DNA of 7,901 bases, from assembly GCA_046760445.1 (NCBI GenBank), contig JBHIEE010000121.1, forward strand, positions 1 to 7,901. Reading direction: 5' to 3'. Of this stretch, positions 1 through 4,630 are shown piece after piece. The notes under the pieces are model-generated. The model was not told the DNA's origin. It made no database searches and worked only from the letters and a program-made list of their open reading frames with translations. Position numbers and translations under genes: made by a program. The DNA comes from JBHIEE01 sp046760445 (lineage in GTDB: Bacteria; Acidobacteriota; Aminicenantia; JdFR-78). The stretch's first letter is position 1, and each line of letters opens with the position of its first letter.

Positions 1-10
1 TTATTTGATA

Positions 11-80
11 TTTGGTGCCTGCCCCGTATATCCCGAGTACTCGGGACTACGGGGCTTGGGATTTGGGATTTTAACTTTTG
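11..80. repeat. TTTGG-type intergenic repeat carrying a nested palindrome
   Basis: A TTTGG element is interrupted by a palindromic insert and then resumes as TTGGGATTTGGGATTTTAAC. The insert contains the perfect 16-bp palindrome TCCCGAGTACTCGGGA (31-46). This is flanked by complementary arms GCCCCGTA (21-28) and TACGGGGC (48-55), so 21-55 can fold into one long hairpin with a GTAC loop and a small asymmetric bulge. The same palindrome recurs at 4601-4616 inside a similar TTTGG repeat at the same relative place. The orientation matches the region downstream of a minus-strand gene that would lie left of the window. No protein-coding function is visible. Confidence 0.75.
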
Positions 81-105
81 TGGAGGTGAAGCCGAAAATT
101 AGAGC

Positions 106-136
106 TTGAAAACCCGCATCACAATTGGGTTTTCAA
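106..136 (+). promoter_or_regulatory. Stem-loop in the leader of the response regulator gene
   Basis: TTGAAAACCC (106-115) and GGGTTTTCAA (127-136) are perfect reverse complements. They form a 10-bp stem with an 11-nt loop. No T-tract follows, so it is not an intrinsic terminator. It lies 21 nt upstream of the Shine-Dalgarno sequence of the receiver gene and could affect RNA stability or translation. The structure is seen in the sequence; any regulatory role is inference. It does not match a riboswitch class that I can recognise. Confidence 0.4.
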
Positions 137-157
137 AGTCGAAAACGTTACCTTAGT

Positions 158-166
158 AAAGGAGGT
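158..166 (+). promoter_or_regulatory. Strong Shine-Dalgarno of the response regulator
   Basis: AAAGGAGGT is a near-perfect anti-16S match ending 7 nt before the ATG at 174. It fixes the start of the receiver gene and indicates efficient translation. The hyp genes further along lack a comparable site. Confidence 0.85.
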
Positions 167-173
167 AAATGGG

Positions 174-587
174 ATGAAAATAACTAACCCTCAAGCTAAG
201 ATTTTAGTCATCGATGATGATCCTGATTTTTTGGAAGTAGTGTCCATTATATTAAAATCAGGATCTTACAATGTTATAACTGCCAAGAATCCTCAAGAAG
301 GTAAGGAGAAACTTTTTACAGAGAAACCAGACTTAATTCTTCTTGATATCATGATGGATAGTCTATTCGATGGTTTTTCTTTATGTCACGATATTAAAAC
401 TTCCAAAGAGTATCAGAAATTCAGAGAAACCCCAATTATTTTTGTCTCTGCTGTGAAAGAAAAGACGGGTTCTAGATTCACTTTTAAACCCAGTGAACAA
501 GGCCTTATGGGACCGGATGACTACATTGACAAGCCGGTCCAACCTGATGACCTATTCGCCCGAATTGAAAAATTGTTGAAGAAATAA
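174..587 (+). CDS. Stand-alone response regulator (CheY-like receiver domain)
   Basis: This is a single-domain receiver protein of 137 residues that should accept a phosphoryl group from a histidine kinase in the cytoplasm. The acidic pocket is D14-D15-D16 at the end of strand 1. The phosphoacceptor is D58 in LILLDIMMD, the switch Ser is S92 in IIFVSAV, and the conserved Lys is K120 in YIDKPV, so all catalytic positions are present. The stretch between S92 and K120 is about six residues longer than in CheY and lacks the usual GADDY form. From memory, that variant occurs in receivers encoded next to redox enzymes and haem kinases. There is no DNA-binding or enzymatic output domain. The likely partner is the sensor kinase at 861. 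The start is supported by a strong Shine-Dalgarno. Its downstream target is unknown. Confidence 0.9.
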   Translation: MKITNPQAKILVIDDDPDFLEVVSIILKSGSYNVITAKNPQEGKEKLFTEKPDLILLDIMMDSLFDGFSLCHDIKTSKEYQKFRETPIIFVSAVKEKTGSRFTFKPSEQGLMGPDDYIDKPVQPDDLFARIEKLLKK

Positions 588-843
588 CCTGATAAATGCT
601 GATTCATTCATAAAAGCAGCAGACCTCAATGGAAAAAACTATGGAATAGAACTTTTGCTACGTTATTATCTGAAGACAAAACCTTTAAAATTGCTGAGTA
701 TGATTCCTGCTTTTTCAAGGTTGTGGCCAAAAGGATGCATATTAGAGGAAGTGAAAGAGGAGGAAAAATTAGAGGTGAAAGTAGAAATTCAGTGGAAGTC
801 TAAAATAGTTGTTCTTAGTATAACAAATTCTTGTGAGAAATAG
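580..843 (+). pseudogene. Probable remnant of a C-terminal protein segment, perhaps from an Fe-S (HdrC-like) protein
   Basis: An open frame runs from just after an in-frame TGA at 577 to the stop at 841. It has no ATG; the best start codon is TTG at 655, without a Shine-Dalgarno. Translated from 580, its first part includes the stretches FIKAADLNGKNYGIELLL and RYYLKTKPLKLLSMIP, followed by WPKGC. This looks like genuine protein and resembles, from memory, the helical C-terminal region of HdrC-like 4Fe-4S dicluster proteins, which often end a similar segment with KGRI. The rest is Lys/Glu-rich with no recognised match, and no cysteine cluster is left. I infer a truncated relic between the receiver gene and the kinase gene. 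A short TTG-initiated protein of 62 residues (655-843) cannot be excluded. The family assignment is weak. Confidence 0.3.
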
Positions 844-860
844 TTCAAGGGAGCGTCATT

Positions 861-2474
861 ATGCTACGTAGAAGCTTGGCCATAAAATTAATTTTTTATA
901 TAGGCATTATTCTAATTCTAACTATAGGAATTTTTGCTTACATAAACATAAATATCCAGAGGAAATATCTTATTGAAGAAATGCAACAAAATGCGGTTCG
1001 ATTCAGCCAAACCATCGAAAGAAGTATTAAATATGAAATGTTGACTGCCCGAAGTGATTATATTCAGAGAACATTAGAGGACATAGGAAAACAAGAAGGC
1101 ATTGAACACATTAGGATATTTGATAAAGAAGGAAAGATTATAGCTGCTGATTCTATAGAAGAAATCGGAATGTTTATCGACAGACAGGCGGAGGCGTGTT
1201 ACACTTGTCATAGTGATAAAGAGCCCTTAAAAAAACTATCTACCCTAGTCAAGACCAGGATTTTCAAGTCGGAAAAAGGCTACAGAGTGCTCGGTATAAT
1301 TAATCCTATCTATAATGAGCCCAAGTGTTACAATAGTGCTTGTCATTTTCATCCTAAGGATCAAAATGTTTTGGGGGTGATGGATATTTTGATATCTCTA
1401 GCTCGCTTTGACGAACAGATAGGAACAAGCCGAAAACAAATTATAATGTACTTTTTATTTACATTCCTGTTTATTTCAGCGAGCATCGGCTTTTTTATTT
1501 TTTTATTTGTTAACACTCCCATTCGCAAATTGATTGAAGGAACTCGAAAAATAGCTAAGGGGAATCTCAGTTATCGAATTGGAACTTACCATTCTGATGA
1601 GATAGGAGAACTTGGCAAATCTTTTGACAGGATGACTGCTGAATTAAAGAAATCTCGCGAGGAAATTGAGCAGTGGAATTTAAAGCTAAAAAATGAAGTA
1701 AAAAAAGCAACTGAGAAATTAAGAAAGACAAATGAAAAGTTAAATAAAGCAAATAGGAAACTTCAAGAACTCGATAATATGAAATCAGATTTCATGAGAA
1801 AGATGGAACACGGATCACGTTCTCATCTTGCAGTTATTAAAAGTTGCTTGAGCTTGGTTCTGGGAGAATATTATTCTGAGCTTAACGAACAACAAGAGGA
1901 TTTAATAAAGATAGCTGAACGGAGGAGTTCTATGTTGTTAGAGCTGCTCGATGATATTTTATTACTTTCTTATCGCAAATCCACCAAAGCGGTTTATCAT
2001 ATGAAGCCTGTGCAGTTGGCAGACGTTATGCAAAAGGTCGTTGATGATATACAAACTCAAGCCCAAAAGAAAAATATCGTGATAGATGTTCAGATTCCTT
2101 TGGATTTTCCTCAAGTGTTGGCTGATCGAGAGGCCCTTAATGAAGTATTCTCCAATTTGTTGAACAATGCTGTAAAATACACTAGAGAGCATGGTGCGAT
2201 CAATGTATCGGTGAAACAGAAAAGAGGTTTTATCGAAATAAACGTGTCAGATACGGGCATCGGTATCGCTTCAGAAGATTTGCCCAAGATTTTTGATGAA
2301 TTTTATCGGGCTCCGAATGCTAAATCATACAAAATAGAAGGTACAGGACTTGGATTGACAATAGTGAAAGAAATTGTTGAAGCTCACCATGGCAGCCTTA
2401 AAGTTCAAAGTGAGCTGGGAAAAGGAAGCACATTTATAGTATTATTGCCAAAAAAACGCCACAGAAAAAAATAA
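861..2474 (+). CDS. Membrane sensor histidine kinase with two c-type haem motifs and a degenerate H-box
   Basis: This 537-residue sensor kinase should autophosphorylate in response to an extracytoplasmic signal and pass the phosphate to a receiver. Domain order: TM1 about residues 9-30; a periplasmic-type sensor with C113-x2-C116-H117 and C156-x4-C161-H162, both candidate c-haem attachment sites; TM2 about 193-217; HAMP about 218-270; Lys/Glu-rich coiled coil about 258-306; HisKA about 307-371; HATPase about 420-533. The N-box (N435, N436), G1 (D464-T-G-I-G), F-box (F478) and G2 (G494-T-G-L-G) look intact. The H-box keeps H317 and R320 but reads HGSRSHL instead of HELRSPL, so the acidic residue after His and the Pro are lost. 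A good Shine-Dalgarno AAGGGAG (847-853) sets the start. Haem-dependent redox or gas sensing is inferred from the motifs. The partner is probably the receiver at 174. Confidence 0.92.
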   Translation: MLRRSLAIKLIFYIGIILILTIGIFAYININIQRKYLIEEMQQNAVRFSQTIERSIKYEMLTARSDYIQRTLEDIGKQEGIEHIRIFDKEGKIIAADSIEEIGMFIDRQAEACYTCHSDKEPLKKLSTLVKTRIFKSEKGYRVLGIINPIYNEPKCYNSACHFHPKDQNVLGVMDILISLARFDEQIGTSRKQIIMYFLFTFLFISASIGFFIFLFVNTPIRKLIEGTRKIAKGNLSYRIGTYHSDEIGELGKSFDRMTAELKKSREEIEQWNLKLKNEVKKATEKLRKTNEKLNKANRKLQELDNMKSDFMRKMEHGSRSHLAVIKSCLSLVLGEYYSELNEQQEDLIKIAERRSSMLLELLDDILLLSYRKSTKAVYHMKPVQLADVMQKVVDDIQTQAQKKNIVIDVQIPLDFPQVLADREALNEVFSNLLNNAVKYTREHGAINVSVKQKRGFIEINVSDTGIGIASEDLPKIFDEFYRAPNAKSYKIEGTGLGLTIVKEIVEAHHGSLKVQSELGKGSTFIVLLPKKRHRKK

Positions 2475-2694
2475 TTTATTTAAGATTGTAAAAAGACAAT
2501 CATCCCGCCTTCATCTCGAGCTAAAAAAAAGAAGCTTTTTGGTCTAATCTAAAAAGAAAGATAAAATTAATGGAGTAACCATCAAAAATTGTACTAAAGT
2601 AAAGAATGAGCAGATAAATTTATCACATCTAATATTTCTCAAATGAGAGGCCTTATCAAATAGTCACTTGATATCTTTTTTACAGTCATCTGTA
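2475..2694. other. Non-coding spacer between the kinase gene and the hydrogenase maturation genes
   Basis: This AT-rich stretch holds no convincing gene on either strand. It contains short inverted repeats: GATTGT/ACAATC (2484-2501), TCTCA/TGAGA (2637-2648) and TATCAA/TTGATA (2654-2673). The last is the only one followed by a T-run. It lacks the TTTGG-type repeats seen in the other spacers. Confidence 0.6.
2654..2681 (+). terminator. Weak candidate intrinsic terminator
   Basis: TATCAA (2654-2659) pairs with TTGATA (2668-2673) around an 8-nt loop, and six T residues follow at 2676-2681. The stem is short and mostly A-T, so it would be a poor terminator. It sits between the kinase gene and the next promoter, where a terminator would be expected. 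Confidence 0.25.
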
Positions 2695-2724
2695 TTGACA
2701 CATCTAAGCTATCGAGAGTATAGT
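2695..2724 (+). promoter_or_regulatory. Sigma70-like promoter for the hydrogenase maturation genes
   Basis: A consensus -35 TTGACA (2695-2700), an 18-nt spacer and a -10 TATAGT (2719-2724) precede the protease gene. Transcription would start near 2731, leaving a leader of about 14 nt. No Shine-Dalgarno is visible before the ATG at 2745. The short leader without a ribosome binding site suggests near-leaderless translation, which is inference. Confidence 0.5.
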
Positions 2725-2744
2725 GAATTGTTATATATGATTAA

Positions 2745-3239
2745 ATGAAAATCTTAGTTCTAGGTTTAGGAAATACCTTATTTGGTGATGATGGAGTTGG
2801 AATCCATACTGTTAGAAAATTGAAGCAGGAAGCGGTAAGCAGGAAAGCGGAAGACTTGCTCAGTGGAATTGATTTAGCTGAGACCTCAGTCTCAGGATTA
2901 GCTTTGTTGGATATTGTTACTGGATATGACAGACTGATTCTAATTGACACCATTAAAAAAGAAAATCCCGAACCTGGTAAAATCAGATTATTTGATATTA
3001 AGGATCTTCGCCATATACCTGGTCCTTCTCCTCATTATGTTTCTTTCCCTCAGATTTTTTCCTTAGGGAAAAAAGCAGGACTGAAAATGCCATCTATAGT
3101 AAAGATTATAGCTATTGAAGCAAAAAATATATATAATTTGGAAGAAGGATTGTCAGTAAAAGTTGAAAGGGCTATTCCCAGAGTGATTGACGAGATAAAG
3201 AAAATCCTGTCTGAATGGAACGAAAGAGAGGATGCTTAA
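2745..3239 (+). CDS. [NiFe]-hydrogenase maturation endopeptidase (HybD/HycI/FrhD family)
   Basis: This endopeptidase cleaves the C-terminal extension of a [NiFe]-hydrogenase large subunit after nickel insertion, in the cytoplasm. At 164 residues it has the family's normal length. The N-terminal signature GLGNTLFGDDGVG covers residues 7-19. The three nickel-sensing ligands of HybD (E16, D62, H93) correspond here to D16, D68 in LILIDTI, and H97 in SPHYVSFP. The segment ETSVSGLALLDIVTGYD is also typical of the family. The start at 2745 is fixed by the signature beginning at residue 4, although no Shine-Dalgarno is present. hypB follows after 8 nt or overlaps, so the two are almost certainly co-transcribed from the promoter at 2695. 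The substrate hydrogenase is not in the window, so no specific symbol is assigned. Confidence 0.93.
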   Translation: MKILVLGLGNTLFGDDGVGIHTVRKLKQEAVSRKAEDLLSGIDLAETSVSGLALLDIVTGYDRLILIDTIKKENPEPGKIRLFDIKDLRHIPGPSPHYVSFPQIFSLGKKAGLKMPSIVKIIAIEAKNIYNLEEGLSVKVERAIPRVIDEIKKILSEWNEREDA

Positions 3240-3247
3240 TTTTAAAG

Positions 3248-3919
3248 ATGACTAAAAAGAAAGAAATACTTGTTTTAACTGAATTATTAGGATCCAATCA
3301 AAAAATTGCTAATGAAATAAGGAGAAAATTTTCCGACCGTAGCACTTTAATTCTTAATTTGATGAGTTCCCCAGGAGCTGGGAAAACAACTTTGTTGGAA
3401 AGAATAGGAGATATTCTTAAAAAAGACTATAAAATAGCAGTTATCGAGGGTGATATTGAGACAGAACAAGATGCTCAGAGAATAAGAAAGAAGGGGATTC
3501 CTGCTTTTCAAATTACTACTGGTGGTGCTTGCCACTTAGAAGCAAAGATGATTGCCAAATTATTAGATAGAATTCCATCCAATATAGATTTTCTTTTTAT
3601 TGAGAATGTAGGCAATTTAGTGTGTCCGGCCAGCTATGATTTAGGAGAGCATTTAAGATGTGTCTTGCTTTCTGCTCCAGAAGGAGATGACAAGCCCAAG
3701 AAATATCCGAAAGCTTTTCTTACTTCTCAATGTTTAATTTTTACCAAGTCGGATTTATTTCCTTTTCTGCCTTTTAATTTAGAGAAAGCAAGCAAAGAAG
3801 CTTTATCTCTTAATCCAAAGTTAAAGATATTTGTAACTTCTGCTGTTAATGGAGAAGGGATAGATGATTTGATTGAATATTTTAAATCCTGCCTTCGAAG
3901 CGTAAAGAGTAAAGTGTGA
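3248..3919 (+). CDS. hypB: Hydrogenase nickel incorporation GTPase HypB
   Basis: HypB is a SIMIBI-class GTPase that, with HypA, delivers nickel to the hydrogenase large subunit. From the ATG at 3248 it has 223 residues. The P-loop SSPGAGKTT spans 40-48 (K46). The dimer-interface metal site is C95-H96 in GGACHLE and C126 in NLVCP. The guanine specificity motif appears as TKSD (166-169) rather than the common NKxD. The N-terminus lacks the CxxCGC high-affinity nickel motif and the His-rich stretch of some homologues. An in-frame ATG at 3215 would add 11 residues and overlap the protease gene; 3248 is preferred on family alignment, though neither has a clear ribosome binding site. The last five codons (VKSKV) and the stop come from an intergenic repeat, so the C-terminal tail differs from the ancestral one. 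Confidence 0.95.
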   Translation: MTKKKEILVLTELLGSNQKIANEIRRKFSDRSTLILNLMSSPGAGKTTLLERIGDILKKDYKIAVIEGDIETEQDAQRIRKKGIPAFQITTGGACHLEAKMIAKLLDRIPSNIDFLFIENVGNLVCPASYDLGEHLRCVLLSAPEGDDKPKKYPKAFLTSQCLIFTKSDLFPFLPFNLEKASKEALSLNPKLKIFVTSAVNGEGIDDLIEYFKSCLRSVKSKV

Positions 3920-3994
3920 AGAGTAAGGAGTTATTTTTTTAACGATTTAATCAAGTATAAGGTTTATTTATCACTTTACTCCTTACTCTTTACA
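3902..3994. repeat. GTAAAGAGTAA inverted repeat overlapping the hypB stop codon
   Basis: Bases 3915-3931 can pair with 3978-3994 over 17 positions, all Watson-Crick except one G-U, around a 46-nt loop. The left arm also holds two tandem near-copies of the unit (G)TAAAGAGTAA (3902-3916 and 3917-3931). The hypB TGA at 3917-3919 lies inside the stem. A hairpin here would affect the hypB-hypA transcript, perhaps as a 3' end or processing signal. The T-run at 3933-3940 lies in the loop rather than after the stem, so a standard intrinsic terminator is unlikely. Confidence 0.7.
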
Positions 3995-4037
3995 ATTTAC
4001 TGTTTTTGTAATTTGGAATTTGTGATTTTAAATAAGT
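3967..4037. repeat. Composite intergenic repeat, copy A
   Basis: Positions 3967-4016 match 4551-4600 with 45 of 50 bases identical by hand alignment, in the same orientation. The unit starts TTTATCACTTTACTC and ends TTTTTGTAATTTGG. Copy A continues AATTTGTGATTTTAA directly into the hypA start and lacks the 16-bp palindrome found in the other copy. It therefore occupies the whole leader of hypA, which has no recognisable Shine-Dalgarno. Confidence 0.8.
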
Positions 4038-4382
4038 ATGCATGAACTGTCAATTGTCACCAATCTTTTTGATATTTTAAAAGAAAAAGCAGAAGAACAA
4101 AAAGCCAAGAAGATAACTAAGGTTAAATTAAAAGTAGGGATGGTTTCTGGTGTGGTGCCTGAACTCCTTGAGAGTGCATTTGAGATTTATAAAAAAGGAA
4201 CAATTGCTGAACAGGCAGAGCTAGAAATAGAAGAAATATCAGTTAAAATAAAATGCAAAAAGTGCGGGATAGAATTCAGCCCTGATGATTTGACTTTTGT
4301 TTGTCCAGAATGTAATTCTCTAGAGTTGGAAATATTATCCGGCAATGAGCTTCTTTTAGAAAAATTGGAATTAGAAATCTAA
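4038..4382 (+). CDS. hypA: Hydrogenase nickel metallochaperone HypA
   Basis: HypA binds nickel at its N-terminus and hands it, with HypB, to the [NiFe]-hydrogenase large subunit. The 114-residue length is normal. It begins MHELSI, with H2 the conserved nickel ligand and E3 next to it. The zinc site is two CxxC pairs, C73-x2-C76 and C89-x2-C92. The start is unambiguous because the Met-His pair is essential for nickel binding. hypA lies 118 nt after hypB with only repeat sequence between, so it may be read through from the same promoter, though the inverted repeat at 3902-3994 could reduce this. It is followed by a repeat array and a convergent gene. Neither hypC, hypD, hypE nor hypF is nearby. 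Confidence 0.96.
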   Translation: MHELSIVTNLFDILKEKAEEQKAKKITKVKLKVGMVSGVVPELLESAFEIYKKGTIAEQAELEIEEISVKIKCKKCGIEFSPDDLTFVCPECNSLELEILSGNELLLEKLELEI

Positions 4383-4383
4383 C

Positions 4384-4510
4384 CACAAAAATTCCAAATT
4401 CCAAATAACAAATTCCAAACAAATTCCAATTATCAAATAACCAAAGCAATTATTATACTTATCAAAAAATCCAAAGTCCAAAATCCAAATGCCAAATGAA
4501 TTTCAAATGA
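4384..4510. repeat. CCAAATTCC-type degenerate repeat array
   Basis: Right after hypA comes an array of short imperfect units such as ATTCCAAATTCCAAATAAC, AATCCAAATGCCAAATG and ATTTCAAATG, spaced roughly 8-12 nt apart. It is strongly purine/pyrimidine biased and has no coding capacity. It is the complement of the TTTGG elements elsewhere in the window. In the sense of the upstream gene it reads CCAAAT downstream of the stop codon, which is also the case after the genes ending at 4631 and 7837. Confidence 0.75.
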
Positions 4511-4550
4511 CTAAATTTCAAATCTGAGAAGTGTAAGTCGCAAGGTGTTG

Positions 4551-4630
4551 TTTATCACTTTACTCTTTACTCTTCACGATTTAATATTTTTGTAATTTGG
4601 TCCCGAGTACTCGGGATGGAATTTGGAATT
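4551..4630. repeat. Composite intergenic repeat, copy B, with a nested 16-bp palindrome
   Basis: Positions 4551-4600 repeat 3967-4016 (45 of 50 identical by hand). At 4601-4616 the perfect palindrome TCCCGAGTACTCGGGA interrupts the TTTGG element; the sequence TGG lies on both sides. The element then resumes as AATTTGGAATTTTAA, running into the stop codon of the minus-strand FAD protein gene. The layout matches the repeat at 11-80. The palindrome could form a 6-bp stem with a GTAC loop between the two convergent genes, but it is not directly followed by a T-tract on either strand. Confidence 0.8.

Noticed and set aside
106..138. Cyclic-di-GMP-type riboswitch (GGG...CAAAG resemblance)
   Set aside because: The conserved tetraloop, receptor and CGCAAAG elements are absent; only a single simple stem is seen.
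1567..2192. Opposite-strand open frames inside the kinase gene
   Set aside because: They lie antisense to conserved kinase domains, have no family resemblance and no ribosome binding site. Similar antisense frames at 2741-2953, 3347-3535 and 6378-6584 were dropped for the same reason.
2484..2501. Intrinsic terminator directly after the kinase gene
   Set aside because: The 6-bp stem is A-T rich and no T-tract follows it.
174..4382. A hydrogen-sensing regulatory circuit linking the kinase and receiver to the hyp genes
   Set aside because: A 270-bp spacer with its own promoter separates them, the receiver has no output domain, and no HoxBC-type sensor is present. Proximity alone is not enough.
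4384..4510. CRISPR-like array of short repeats
   Set aside because: The units are only 8-12 nt, degenerate and without spacers of even length. No cas gene is present.
4601..4616. Bidirectional intrinsic terminator between hypA and the FAD gene
   Set aside because: The stem is only 6 bp and no T-run follows directly on either strand. The same palindrome at 31-46 behaves as a nested repeat.
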